Assembly (NCBI GenBank): GCA_045648605.1
Contig: JAZROG010000127.1
Coordinates: 1 to 35,135 of the forward strand
DNA from: SIG710 sp045648605
Lineage (GTDB): Bacteria > Bacillota > Clostridia > Oscillospirales > CAG-272
DNA: 35,135 bases
Direction: 5' to 3'
Each line of letters opens with the position of its first letter. Within the stretch, counting starts at the first letter, position 1. The position numbers were made by a program, and so were the translations under genes. Shown here in pieces: positions 1-7,934 of the stretch. The notes under the pieces are model-generated. The model did no database searches, was not told the origin of the DNA, and worked only from the letters and a program-made list of their open reading frames with translations.

Positions 1-6
1 ATTCAT
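1..6 (-). CDS. 5' end of a gene running off the left edge
   Basis: Reading the minus strand, an ATG at 6-4 is preceded by a strong Shine-Dalgarno sequence (AAAGGAGG, about 23-16) at 8-nt spacing. An ATG nearer to that site runs into a stop after three codons, so position 6 is the better start. Only two codons lie in the window, so nothing can be said of the product. The gene follows the ispH-rpsA terminator on the same strand, with a fold-back repeat between. Confidence 0.45.
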
Positions 7-102
7 CGGATCATCCTCCTTTCACGGTTTTATTTTGTATTCAAGAAATAGTCCTTCGCATATAAACAGTAATTTAGCGGTGTGTGAGGATACAGTCAGT
101 TT

Positions 103-230
103 AAAGTTTTGATCGACCTTTTTCAAAAGGTCGCGCTGCTCAAGCGCGCGTGCGCTTGCCGCCACTGCGGACAGCGACCGGCGATGTCGCCGGCTCCAAC
201 GACCTTTTGAAAAAGGTCGATCAAAACTTT
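103..230. repeat. Fold-back repeat with 31-bp perfect arms and a GC-rich interior
   Basis: The arms at 103-133 and 200-230 are exact reverse complements over 31 bp. Each arm is itself nearly palindromic (GACCTTTTTCAAAAGGTC core). The 66-nt interior is much richer in GC than its surroundings and contains three further hairpins: CAAGCGC/GCGCTTG, CCGC/GCGG and CCGGCGA/TCGCCGG. No open reading frame fits. The shape is that of a non-autonomous fold-back element or MITE, or of a structured RNA; no target-site duplication was identified. A short sequence at 64-89 just before it resembles the edge sequence of other intergenic repeats in this window. Confidence 0.75.
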
Positions 231-259
231 TAATTTGCGCTTGTTTTTTGACATACTAA

Positions 260-290
260 ATGAGGCTGAATCTCAAAGATTCAGCCTCAT
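260..290 (-). terminator. Intrinsic terminator of the ispH-rpsA operon
   Basis: A 14-bp perfect stem (ATGAGGCTGAATCT paired with its complement) closes a 3-nt loop, 13 nt beyond the ispH-rpsA stop codon. The U-rich stretch on the minus strand is short (TTTAG); on the plus strand the stem is followed by AAATTTT, so it may act in both directions. Confidence 0.75.
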
Positions 291-302
291 AAATTTTACA
301 AA

Positions 303-2354
303 TTATTCCTCTGCAGGAGCCTCAGCTTCCTCTGCGGGCTGTTCCTCTGCTGAATAGTCCTCAGGCATTGCCTCTTCAGCTGCCTTTGCCTCTTCAAGAA
401 GGGCACGGATGGAAAGGCTTACCTTGCACTTTTCATAGTCGATCTCTGTGATCTTCGCGTCAACAACCTGACCTACCTCAAGCACGTCAGCAGGTTTTGC
501 GATCTTCTGGAGAGCGATCTGAGAAATGTGGATAAGTCCGTCAACACCGTCAACAACCTCTGCAAATGCGCCAAAGGGCATCATGTTCACGATCTTAACA
601 GCCGCGATATCGCCAACCTGGTACTTATCCGTAAAGATCTTCCAGGGGTTTGTATCCTCTGTCTTGTAGCCGAGAGAAATTCTCTTCTTCTCAACATCAA
701 GAGCCTTGATATAAACAACAACCTCGTCTCCAATGGAAACAACCTCTGCGGGAGACTTGATTCTCTTCCAGGAGAGCTCGGATGTATGGATCATTCCGTC
801 AACACCGCCGAGATCAACGAAAGCGCCGTATGTAGTCATGCTCTTAACAGTTCCCTTATACTGCTTGCCTTCCTCTGCTGTTGCCCAGAATGCCTCTTCT
901 CTTGCGATTCTCTCTTCACGAAGAATATCGCTGATAGAGCCATATGCTCTGTGACCCTGCTCCTTTGTTTCGATGATGCGGAACTTAACTGTCTGACCAA
1001 CGAGTGTGCTGAGATCACCGGACTTCGGAACACCGCTGCGTGCGCCGGGAATAAATACTCTTGTTGCGCCTGCAAGTGCAACAACGCCGCCCTTAACAGC
1101 CTCGATAACCTTACCCTCGATAATTGTCTTTGCTTCGCAAGCTGCAACTATCTCGCCCCAGTTCTTATCAGAATCTGTGCGCTTCTTGGAGAGCTCAGCG
1201 ATACCCTCAACATCGCTAACTCTGATAACGAAGGCCTCAACCTCGTCACCGACCTTGAACATATCCTTAAGACTCACGGAAGGATCATCTGTGATCTGCT
1301 CAGCCTTAATTACGCCTGTCACCTTATATCCAACGTCAAGCTGAAGCTCGGCGTTTGTAACGGCTGTAACTATGCCCTTAACGGTATCTCCTGTATTTAA
1401 AGTTTTGCAAAGCGATTCTTCGAGCATTTCTTCAAAGTTTTCAATTTTTGTGCTCATTGTTTTGTATACCTCCTCTATTATGCCGTGCGGGGTTGAGGCC
1501 CCTGCGGCGATTCCCACCTTTTTTGCGGTGGGCGGAATCAGATCCTTTAGCCCTTCTGCATTTTCCACCCATAGGGTGCTTCTGCAATTTCTTCTGCATA
1601 TATCGGTCAGCTTCGCAGTATTAGAGCTGTCTCTTCCGCCGATAACGATCATATAATCACAGGCACTCGCAAGCTTTTCTGCTTCGAGCTGTCTGATTTC
1701 CGTAACATTACATATTGTATCAAAAATTATCGGATTTGTACAGAGTTTTTTGAGAACATTTTGAGTTTTGTACCATTCCGACAAATTTTGCGTTGTTTGA
1801 GCCACCAAAACAGGCGTTTTTTTGTTGAAATTGTCTACAGAAAATTTTCCAAGCAATTTTTCAAACTCGTTTGCAGTATCAAAAACGAATTTTTCGCCCT
1901 CTGCATGGCTGACTATTCCCCTCACCTCGGGATGATTTTTATCTCCGAGAATGAAAAAAACAGTATCCTCGCGAGAATGCTCGTCCGCAATCTTATGTAT
2001 CTTTTTTACGAAGGGACAGGTGCAATCCTCAAAGGAAAAAAAGCTGTTTTCCGAAGCGCATTTTTCAAGTCTTTCGCTGATATCCAGCGTAACACCGTGA
2101 GTCCTCACGAAAACCTTAACGGGAGACTCCTTATTTGCGTTTCCTGCAACATCTTCAATGTCATTCTCCTCCATAACCTTAACTCCGGCGCGAAGAAGAG
2201 ATTCATTATAGTCATTATTATGAATGATATGTCCGAGAGTATATATTCTCACATTTTTCGGAGAAGAAGAAACGGCCTCCTCAAGCTTATCCGTAGCTCT
2301 TTTAACCCCGAAGCAAAAGCCTGCATTTTTTGCAATCGTTATTTCCCTCTCCAT
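303..2354 (-). CDS. ispH: IspH-ribosomal protein S1 fusion (HMBPP reductase + S1 domains)
   Basis: The 683-residue product joins two functions. Residues 1 to about 310 are 4-hydroxy-3-methylbut-2-enyl diphosphate reductase, the last enzyme of the MEP isoprenoid pathway, an iron-sulfur enzyme making IPP and DMAPP. The three cluster cysteines are visible as C14 (FCFGVKRA), C113 (CTCPFVKK) and C215 (TICNVTEIRQ), with the AAGASTPHG motif near the domain end. Residues about 322-660 hold four S1 RNA-binding repeats like ribosomal protein S1, and the tail is acidic, rich in Glu and Ala. This fusion is known in Clostridia. The start at 2354 is chosen because AAGGAG lies 7 nt upstream and IspH proteins begin close to the AGFCFGV motif; an upstream in-frame start at 2387 would overlap plsC and lacks support. 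It is the last gene of the plsC-cmk operon, one base after plsC. Confidence 0.95.
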   Translation of the reverse strand: MEREITIAKNAGFCFGVKRATDKLEEAVSSSPKNVRIYTLGHIIHNNDYNESLLRAGVKVMEENDIEDVAGNANKESPVKVFVRTHGVTLDISERLEKCASENSFFSFEDCTCPFVKKIHKIADEHSREDTVFFILGDKNHPEVRGIVSHAEGEKFVFDTANEFEKLLGKFSVDNFNKKTPVLVAQTTQNLSEWYKTQNVLKKLCTNPIIFDTICNVTEIRQLEAEKLASACDYMIVIGGRDSSNTAKLTDICRRNCRSTLWVENAEGLKDLIPPTAKKVGIAAGASTPHGIIEEVYKTMSTKIENFEEMLEESLCKTLNTGDTVKGIVTAVTNAELQLDVGYKVTGVIKAEQITDDPSVSLKDMFKVGDEVEAFVIRVSDVEGIAELSKKRTDSDKNWGEIVAACEAKTIIEGKVIEAVKGGVVALAGATRVFIPGARSGVPKSGDLSTLVGQTVKFRIIETKEQGHRAYGSISDILREERIAREEAFWATAEEGKQYKGTVKSMTTYGAFVDLGGVDGMIHTSELSWKRIKSPAEVVSIGDEVVVYIKALDVEKKRISLGYKTEDTNPWKIFTDKYQVGDIAAVKIVNMMPFGAFAEVVDGVDGLIHISQIALQKIAKPADVLEVGQVVDAKITEIDYEKCKVSLSIRALLEEAKAAEEAMPEDYSAEEQPAEEAEAPAEE

Positions 2355-2355
2355 A

Positions 2356-2958
2356 TCAGAGCTCCTTAATGCGCTCAAAAATAACATTGGTTATCCGAGC
2401 CATCTCCTCGCTCTTGTTCTTTTCGGGATCGATCTTAAGCTCATGAGCCTCGATCCTTTCACCGATTACGATATTTATTTTTCTGAAGGGACACCATTTA
2501 TTGTTTTTCACCTTAACTCTTACGGGAAGCACAGGAGCCTCGGTCTTCGAAAGCACAAGAGCCGCTCCATTTTTGAATTTGGTATCCTCCAGTGCCACAC
2601 CGCGGCACCTTGTTCCCTGTGGGAAGATGCCAACGCAGTGTCCTTCGTTCAAAATATCGACCGTTTTATGTATTGCTCCAAGGTCGCCCGCCCCGCGGTT
2701 TACGGGAAAAGCTCCGAGAGCACGGAGAATTGATGAAATTACGGGAATTTTAAAAAGCTCCTTTTTTGCCATGTAAAACGTCTCTGTTTTCTTGAGCGAA
2801 GCACTTATACAAATAGGATCAAGCAGAGTTACATGGTTTGAGCAGAGCAATATTTTGCCCTCACCGGGGTCATTCTCAAGTCCCTCGACCTTAACGCTAA
2901 AAAGCACCTTTATAAGTCCCGCAAGAATGGTATGTGCAATCTTATAGCCCTTTCTCAT
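2356..2958 (-). CDS. plsC: 1-acyl-sn-glycerol-3-phosphate acyltransferase (PlsC family)
   Basis: A 200-residue membrane-associated acyltransferase that would acylate lysophosphatidate to phosphatidate in phospholipid synthesis. The catalytic HX4D motif is NHVTLLD at 41-47 (His42, Asp47), and the substrate-binding block is FPQGTR at 112-117. The usual form of that block is FPEGTR; here Gln replaces Glu. An N-terminal hydrophobic segment (about 8-22) is consistent with membrane attachment. The start ATG overlaps the cmk stop as ATGA, with GGAG upstream, which indicates translational coupling. The order cmk-plsC-ispH is common in Clostridia. Confidence 0.9.
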   Translation of the reverse strand: MRKGYKIAHTILAGLIKVLFSVKVEGLENDPGEGKILLCSNHVTLLDPICISASLKKTETFYMAKKELFKIPVISSILRALGAFPVNRGAGDLGAIHKTVDILNEGHCVGIFPQGTRCRGVALEDTKFKNGAALVLSKTEAPVLPVRVKVKNNKWCPFRKINIVIGERIEAHELKIDPEKNKSEEMARITNVIFERIKEL

Positions 2959-3629
2959 GCGATATCTCCAACCTTTTCTTTTATGATCTCGATGACCTTA
3001 TTTATGCTTCCCTCAAGGTCATAGTCCGAATTATCGAAAATTATCGCATCCTCTGCGGGAACAGCGGGCGCAACGGCACGGCTTCTGTCATTTTCGTCAC
3101 GCTCTATCATCTCGCGCAGAACATCCTCATATTTCACGGAAACGCCCTTTTCGGAAAGCTCCTTATAGCGTCTCATGGCTCTTGCCTCATTTGAAGCAGT
3201 CATAAATATCTTAACATCCGCATCGGGAAGAATGACAGTTCCGATATCTCGTCCGTCCATCACAACACTATTCTTTCTCGCAATGGATTTCTGCGTTTCA
3301 AGAAGAAATGCTCTTACGGCGGGGATGGCTGAAACAGCGGAAGCATACATTGATATCTCGGGCTGTCTTATCTTGTCGCCAAGATTTTCTCCGTTCAGAT
3401 AAACGCATTGAACTCCGTTTTCATATTTAACATCAAGCTCGATCTCGGGGAGAAGAGCTGCCACCTGCTCTGCATTTTTAGGATCCTTATCCTTTGTTCT
3501 CACATAATATCCAATGCTTCTGTAAAGAGCGCCCGTATCCACATAAACTATGCCGAGCCTTGCAGAAACAGCCTTTGCAACGGTGCTTTTTCCCGATCCG
3601 CTTGGACCGTCAAGTGCAATTTTTATCAT
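2955..3629 (-). CDS. cmk: Cytidylate kinase
   Basis: A 224-residue (d)CMP kinase that phosphorylates CMP and dCMP with ATP in pyrimidine nucleotide salvage. The P-loop GPSGSGKST is at 8-16, followed by the CMP-binding region with YVDTGALYRS and the MDGRDIGT motif around residue 156; length and order match bacterial Cmk. The ATG at 3629 is preferred over a GTG at 3638 because the Shine-Dalgarno AGAGGTGG lies about 5 nt before it and the P-loop then sits at the usual distance from the start. The gene overlaps plsC by 4 nt. Confidence 0.95.
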   Translation of the reverse strand: MIKIALDGPSGSGKSTVAKAVSARLGIVYVDTGALYRSIGYYVRTKDKDPKNAEQVAALLPEIELDVKYENGVQCVYLNGENLGDKIRQPEISMYASAVSAIPAVRAFLLETQKSIARKNSVVMDGRDIGTVILPDADVKIFMTASNEARAMRRYKELSEKGVSVKYEDVLREMIERDENDRSRAVAPAVPAEDAIIFDNSDYDLEGSINKVIEIIKEKVGDIA

Positions 3630-3653
3630 AATATCCACCTCTGAATTGATTTT

Positions 3654-4916
3654 TTAGTAATTTGTTGCCGCATTTTCTCCTGCAAGAGCCGCAGTGGAAA
3701 ATGCTATCTGCAAATTAAATCCGCCGGTATAAGCGTCAACATCTATTATTTCGCCCGCAAAAAACAAGCCGCTCACAAGCTTCGATTCCATTGTCTTCGG
3801 ATTTATCTCCTTGACCTCGATTCCACCCGAGGTTATTATAGCCTCGTCGATAGGTCTGAATTTAAGCAAGGGTATCTTAAAATGCTTCAGAACATCAAGA
3901 AGTGCGCCTCGCTCCTCCTTTGTCACCGAATTGCATTTTTTCCTCGGATCTATTCCCGACATTTTTACAACAGTCTCTATCATCTTTTGCGGCAAAAGTC
4001 CGCCGAGCGAGTTTATAAAATCCTTATTGTTATATTTTTGAAGCTCAGAGATAAGCCTTGCATCAAGTGTTTTTTCATCAAGAGCAGGCTTAAGGTCTAT
4101 GCAGGCGGTATAAACACCCTTTTTCATATCGCGAAGATGCGCAGAGGCGCTGAGAACAAGCGGCCCTGTAAGTCCGAAATGAGTAAACATCATTTCACCG
4201 AAATCCTCAAAAGCCACCTTGCCGCTATCGTTTCGCACAACGGTAAGCTTAACATTTTTCAGCGAAAGTCCTTGCATTGCGGGGCATATTCTGCCGTCCT
4301 CAACTATAGGAACAAGCGAAGGAACAATGTCTGTGACGCTGTGTCCGAGTGCACTTGCCATTTTATATCCGTCTCCGTCAGAGCCTGTAAGAGGATATGA
4401 CATTCCGCCTGTTGCAAGTATCACGGAATCGAATTCGTATTCGTCTTTTTTTGTTTTGACCCCGGTAACCCTGCCTTCCTTGGCAGTTATTTCGCAAGCT
4501 CGCTCGTAAACCACCCTGCAGCCGAGCTCAGAGCAGCGTTTTTTCATTGCATCCACAATGTCCTGTGCCTTATCCGAGACAGGAAAGACCCTCTTTCCGC
4601 GCTCTGTTTTAAGAGGTACACCCGCGCCCTCAAAAAAATCCTTTGTATCCTCGGAGGAAAAATTACTGAAAGCGGCATAAAGAAATCTTGGATTTCTCGG
4701 AATATTGGCAAAAAATTCGTCTCTATCCGAGTCATTTGTAACATTGCAGCGTCCCTTGCCTGTTATGCGGAGCTTTTTTCCCATGCGGTCTGTCTTTTCA
4801 AAGATAGTAACAGAAGCGCCAAGCTCTGCGGCCTTTATCGCCGCCATCATTCCCGCAGCACCGCCTCCGATAACGGCAACATTTACCGCATCAGAATTTG
4901 TCTTTGTTATATACAT
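3654..4916 (-). CDS. NAD(P)/FAD-dependent oxidoreductase, HI0933/YhiN (BaiN-like) family
   Basis: A roughly 420-residue flavoprotein. The N-terminal Rossmann dinucleotide site is VAVIGGGAAGMMAA, followed by the FEKTDRMGKKLRITGKGRCN signature of the HI0933 family; the C-terminal FAD site is LFFAGEIIDVDAYTGGFNLQ. The family is widespread and mostly of unknown physiological substrate; BaiN of gut clostridia acts in bile-acid dehydroxylation, but family membership alone does not show that here. The start is uncertain: ATGs at 4925 and 4916 both overlap the 3' end of the upstream RpiR gene, and neither has a clear ribosome binding site, which suggests coupling. The gene commonly precedes cmk in Clostridia. 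Confidence 0.85.
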   Translation of the reverse strand: MYITKTNSDAVNVAVIGGGAAGMMAAIKAAELGASVTIFEKTDRMGKKLRITGKGRCNVTNDSDRDEFFANIPRNPRFLYAAFSNFSSEDTKDFFEGAGVPLKTERGKRVFPVSDKAQDIVDAMKKRCSELGCRVVYERACEITAKEGRVTGVKTKKDEYEFDSVILATGGMSYPLTGSDGDGYKMASALGHSVTDIVPSLVPIVEDGRICPAMQGLSLKNVKLTVVRNDSGKVAFEDFGEMMFTHFGLTGPLVLSASAHLRDMKKGVYTACIDLKPALDEKTLDARLISELQKYNNKDFINSLGGLLPQKMIETVVKMSGIDPRKKCNSVTKEERGALLDVLKHFKIPLLKFRPIDEAIITSGGIEVKEINPKTMESKLVSGLFFAGEIIDVDAYTGGFNLQIAFSTAALAGENAATNY

Positions 4917-5754
4917 CGTATTCATCCCAAATAGTTTCAAGCTTTTTTAGCTGCTCGCTGAAGCTCTCCTGTCTTTCCCTTGCGACAGCAACTATAATTG
5001 CATTTATAATGCTGAGAGGAGCAACAAGAGAATCGACATAAGACACCATATCGCTCTCGGCTGTGAGAAGCTGATCGGCATATGCGGCAATGGGCGAGCG
5101 GCGACTATCGGTAAGGGCAATAACATCCGCCCCAACCTCCTTTGCATATTCAACAGCATTGATTATACGCTTTGAATATCGAGGGAAGCTGATGGCAATC
5201 ATCGTGTCATCCTTTGAAAGATGCATTATCTGCTCAAACATCTCGCTTCCCGAGGTAGTCTGAACAAAGCGCACATTATCAAGCGCCATTCGCAGATTAT
5301 AATTCAAAAATCCCGCAAGAGACGAAGAGGAGCGAACACCGATTATATATATATTCTTTGCATTGACTATCTTCTGAATAGCCTCGGCAAAGGAGGCTCT
5401 GTCAACACCCTCAAGGGTTCTTTTTATCTTCTCGGCATCCGACATGAGAACCTTTTCGAGAACATCTCCATCTCCGATAAGGCTGTTTGTCACCTCTATT
5501 CTCTGAACAGAGGTCAGCATATTGCGGATAAGCTCCTGAAGCGCCCTTTGAAACTCGGGATAGCCTTCAAATCCAAGCTCCGAGGCAAAGCGAACAACGG
5601 TAGATTCGGAAACTCCAACAAGTCCACCGAGCTTCGAGGCGGTCATATAAGCTGCCTTTTCATAATGCTCAAGAACATAATTTGCTATAAGCCTTTGCCC
5701 CTTCGAAAAGGCAGGCATCTGATTTTTTATGATCATCAAAAGGTCTCTTTTCAT
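4891..5754 (-). CDS. MurR/RpiR family transcriptional regulator
   Basis: A 287-residue regulator with an N-terminal RpiR-type helix-turn-helix (residues about 1-75; YMTASKLGGLVGVSESTVVR) and a C-terminal SIS sugar-phosphate-binding domain (about 125-255; YIIGVRSSSSLAGF). Family members sense phosphorylated sugars or amino-sugars and control their catabolic genes. No sugar operon adjoins it, so the effector is unknown. The Shine-Dalgarno GGAGGAAGG lies 2 nt before the ATG if taken to its end. It overlaps the next gene, so the two are probably co-transcribed. Confidence 0.9.
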   Translation of the reverse strand: MKRDLLMIIKNQMPAFSKGQRLIANYVLEHYEKAAYMTASKLGGLVGVSESTVVRFASELGFEGYPEFQRALQELIRNMLTSVQRIEVTNSLIGDGDVLEKVLMSDAEKIKRTLEGVDRASFAEAIQKIVNAKNIYIIGVRSSSSLAGFLNYNLRMALDNVRFVQTTSGSEMFEQIMHLSKDDTMIAISFPRYSKRIINAVEYAKEVGADVIALTDSRRSPIAAYADQLLTAESDMVSYVDSLVAPLSIINAIIVAVARERQESFSEQLKKLETIWDEYDVYNKDKF

Positions 5755-5782
5755 AACCTTCCTCCAAATCCGAATTCAGATT

Positions 5783-6271
5783 TCATTTCCATTTTATGTG
5801 TTTTCCGTATTTATGAAGTCCACGGCGCAAAAAATATCCGAGAACGCCGCAGGATATTATTTCACCGATAGCAACAGTAAGCATAAAAAAGGGCAATGTT
5901 CCCTCAATACCGTAAGCATAGGCCAGCACAAACGGAACTATCAGCGCATTTGCCGCAATGGGGGGAATAAAAGGTAAAAATTTGTACTTTTTTAGGAAAT
6001 ATGTTCCCAGCGCACCAATGAGGGTTGCAAGACTTCCGAAAATAATATCCCAGATAACGCATCCCGATATAAGATTTGATATCAGGCATCCGATAAAAAG
6101 CCCCGGAATTGCCGCACTTGTAAATATCGGCAGAATTGTCAAAGCCTCGGAAAAGCGCAGCTGAATGGCATAGTTTGCAAGCCCTAGGAAATTTGCAAGC
6201 ATGGTGAGAACCACATAGAGCGCGGCAATGATAGCCGCCACGGTGATAAATTTTGTACCTTTGTTTTTCAT
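5783..6271 (-). CDS. queT: QueT-type ECF transporter S component (queuosine precursor uptake)
   Basis: A 162-residue integral membrane protein with five to six hydrophobic helices. It carries the QueT-family block IQLRFSEALTILP near residues 37-49, followed by the helices typical of ECF substrate-binding S components, which capture vitamins or precursors for an energy-coupling module shared across the genome. QueT proteins are predicted to import preQ0/preQ1-type queuosine precursors. Support comes from the leader: a preQ1-I-like aptamer overlaps the Shine-Dalgarno sequence. The genes for the ATPase and EcfT subunits are not nearby, as is usual for group II ECF systems. Confidence 0.85.
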   Translation of the reverse strand: MKNKGTKFITVAAIIAALYVVLTMLANFLGLANYAIQLRFSEALTILPIFTSAAIPGLFIGCLISNLISGCVIWDIIFGSLATLIGALGTYFLKKYKFLPFIPPIAANALIVPFVLAYAYGIEGTLPFFMLTVAIGEIISCGVLGYFLRRGLHKYGKHIKWK

Positions 6272-6279
6272 TTGTTTTT

Positions 6280-6322
6280 CTCCTTTAGTTTTGTTTTAGG
6301 TGAGGAAGGTCTCGAACTCACC
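6280..6322 (-). promoter_or_regulatory. Candidate preQ1-I riboswitch controlling queT translation
   Basis: On the minus strand a 6-bp stem, GGTGAG (6322-6317) with CTCACC (6304-6299), closes a 12-nt loop TTCGAGACCTTC. It is followed by an A-rich tail ending AAAACTAAAGGAG at the queT ribosome binding site. Stem, 12-nt loop and A-rich tail match the layout of the B. subtilis queC preQ1-I aptamer. Loop bases CCTT can pair with AAGG of the Shine-Dalgarno sequence, forming the expected pseudoknot and blocking translation when ligand is bound. The loop departs from the common UAG form, so this rests on layout and gene context. Confidence 0.65.
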
Positions 6323-6340
6323 AATATTTAAAAGAACGCG

Positions 6341-6772
6341 TCAGGTGCGCTCCTTTTTTCCATAAAAGCAGATAATTGCCGCGGCAGCGCCCAAAATGAG
6401 CACAGCACCGAGGGAAATATATTCAAATGCTGATTCACTCGCATAAATAAATCCGTAAAACGGCGCTATTACAAAAGCGCAAAAAAGGGCAATGGCATTA
6501 TATCCGATATCAAAAATCTCCATTGCAAAGCCATATAAAAAGCAGAACAGGGTCAAGAGAAAATAACCGAAGCAAAATGCGCCAACCATTCTTTTTGAGA
6601 GAATATGGGAAAACACCTCGACGCTGACAAAAAGCAAGAGAAAAAGTATCGTTCCCGCAAGGTTTTCGCTTGATTGCTCTTCGGATATCAGATTAAAAAA
6701 GGAAATGATAATGACCATCGAAACAAGGAATGAAATAATGAGTATATCCACCATCTTTTTTCTAAAAATCAT
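6341..6772 (-). CDS. Small integral membrane protein of unknown function
   Basis: A 143-residue protein with four to five predicted membrane helices (about 8-27, 37-55, 62-83, 91-108, 116-135) and a short basic C terminus (YGKKERT). I do not recognise the family. The ATG at 6772 is preferred over an upstream GTG at 6781 because the purine-rich AGGGGCGG lies 8 nt before it. Its own promoter is at 6797-6825. It ends 19 nt before the queT riboswitch, with no strong terminator between, so queT may be reached by read-through. Confidence 0.65.
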   Translation of the reverse strand: MIFRKKMVDILIISFLVSMVIIISFFNLISEEQSSENLAGTILFLLLFVSVEVFSHILSKRMVGAFCFGYFLLTLFCFLYGFAMEIFDIGYNAIALFCAFVIAPFYGFIYASESAFEYISLGAVLILGAAAAIICFYGKKERT

Positions 6773-6796
6773 CAAAATCACCGCCCCTACCGAAAT

Positions 6797-6825
6797 ATTT
6801 TATCACAAAAGGCTTTTTTTTTCAA
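6797..6825 (-). promoter_or_regulatory. Sigma-A promoter for the 6341-6772 membrane protein
   Basis: TTGAAA (6825-6820), a 17-nt spacer and TAAAAT (6802-6797), with an extended -10 TG one base before it. It is divergent from the promoter at 6844-6872. Confidence 0.7.
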
Positions 6826-6843
6826 GTACAAAAGCAAAATTTA

Positions 6844-6872
6844 TTGACTTTTTACATTAAATGAGGTATAAT
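6844..6872 (+). promoter_or_regulatory. Sigma-A promoter for the 6906-8527 gene group
   Basis: TTGACT (6844-6849), exactly 17 nt, then consensus TATAAT (6867-6872). It is followed by AAGGAGG at 6891 and the ATG at 6906. Confidence 0.8.
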
Positions 6873-6905
6873 TTTATAATAAATATCGGTAAGGAGGCCT
6901 GACAG

Positions 6906-7376
6906 ATGAAATTACTTTTCAAGCAAAGGTTCTTTTCGTGGTTTGACAGCTATGATATATACGGCGAGGACGGCGAGACCATGTTCACCGTTGAGGGCAA
7001 GCTTTCGTGGGGACACAAGCTGCATATTCTCGACAAAAACGGAAACCATGTTGCAACTCTCAAAGAGCAAGTATTCACCTTTCTTCCTAGATTTTCAATA
7101 TACATAGGCGAGGAATATATCGGCGAGATCGTAAAGGAATTCACATTTTTCAAGCCATCCTTCTCGGTTGATTTCATGGGATGGACGATCGACGGTGATT
7201 TCTTTGAATGGAGCTATGATATTTTTGAAGGCTCAAAAATGATCGCAAGCGTTCAGAAGGAGCTTTTTAACTTCACCGATACATATTCCATCGACATAAG
7301 CAACCCCGCAGACGCATTGCCCGCACTTATGGTGGTTCTTGCCATAGACGCGGTGAAATGCTCGCAAAAAAACTGA
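6906..7376 (+). CDS. LURP-one-related (tubby-like fold) family protein
   Basis: A 156-residue soluble protein resembling the LURP-one/YxjI family. It starts MKLLFKQRFFSWFDSYDIYG and has alternating beta-rich repeats (ILDKNGNHVATLKEQ; IYIGEEYIGEIVKEF), as in the 12-stranded barrel of tubby-like proteins. The bacterial members have no settled function; a role at membranes or in stress has been suggested for relatives. It has a strong promoter and a perfect AAGGAGG ribosome binding site 8 nt before the start, and is probably co-transcribed with the UPF0340 and exonuclease genes. Confidence 0.75.
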   Translation: MKLLFKQRFFSWFDSYDIYGEDGETMFTVEGKLSWGHKLHILDKNGNHVATLKEQVFTFLPRFSIYIGEEYIGEIVKEFTFFKPSFSVDFMGWTIDGDFFEWSYDIFEGSKMIASVQKELFNFTDTYSIDISNPADALPALMVVLAIDAVKCSQKN

Positions 7377-7391
7377 TATAAGGAGCAGATC

Positions 7392-7934
7392 ATGTTAGAT
7401 AAAATAAAAAACGAAGCCGCGCTTGCGGCAAAGGAGCTGATCGCCGAGGCCAAGCTCAATGTGGGCGATATTCTCGTCATTGGATGCTCGTCCTCCGAGA
7501 TCGTCGGCGAAAAGATAGGAAAGGGCTCAAGTCTTGAAGCGGCAGAGGCTGCTTTTGAAGCAATCTATGCAGAGACCGAAAAAGCGGGAGTATATCTTGC
7601 GGCGCAGTGCTGCGAGCATCTTAACCGCGCTATTATAATCGAAGCCGAGTGTGCCGAAAAATACGGTCTTGAGGAGGTTTGTGTCGTTCCGCAGCCAAAG
7701 GCGGGCGGTTCATTTGCCACAACAGCCTATAAGCGTTTTTCCTCTCCCGTTGCAGTTGAGACAATAAAGGCTCATGCAGGAATTGACATCGGCGGAACAC
7801 TTATCGGTATGCACCTGCGTGCCGTTGCCGTTCCCGTCCGTCTCTCGATAAAGACCATAGGCGAGGCAAATATTCTCTGCGCACGTACACGCCCCAAATA
7901 TATAGGCGGTGAAAGAGCACATTATTCGCTGTGA
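7392..7934 (+). CDS. UPF0340 (YwlG/TIGR01440) family protein
   Basis: A 180-residue protein matching the UPF0340 family in length and motifs: GDILVIGCSSSEIVGEKIGK in the N-terminal third, AAQCCEHLNRA in the middle, and AGIDIGGTLIGMHL with a conserved C-terminal RPKYIGGERA. The family is conserved in Firmicutes; its biochemical role is unknown, although B. subtilis ywlG sits near upp/glyA. AAGGAG precedes the ATG. Its stop overlaps the GTG start of the exonuclease gene (GTGA). Confidence 0.85.
   Translation: MLDKIKNEAALAAKELIAEAKLNVGDILVIGCSSSEIVGEKIGKGSSLEAAEAAFEAIYAETEKAGVYLAAQCCEHLNRAIIIEAECAEKYGLEEVCVVPQPKAGGSFATTAYKRFSSPVAVETIKAHAGIDIGGTLIGMHLRAVAVPVRLSIKTIGEANILCARTRPKYIGGERAHYSL

Noticed and set aside
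528..1400. Long plus-strand open frame of 290 codons
   Set aside because: It is the antisense of the S1 repeats of ispH-rpsA, has no ribosome binding site and reads as low-complexity Cys/Asn/Leu sequence typical of shadow frames.
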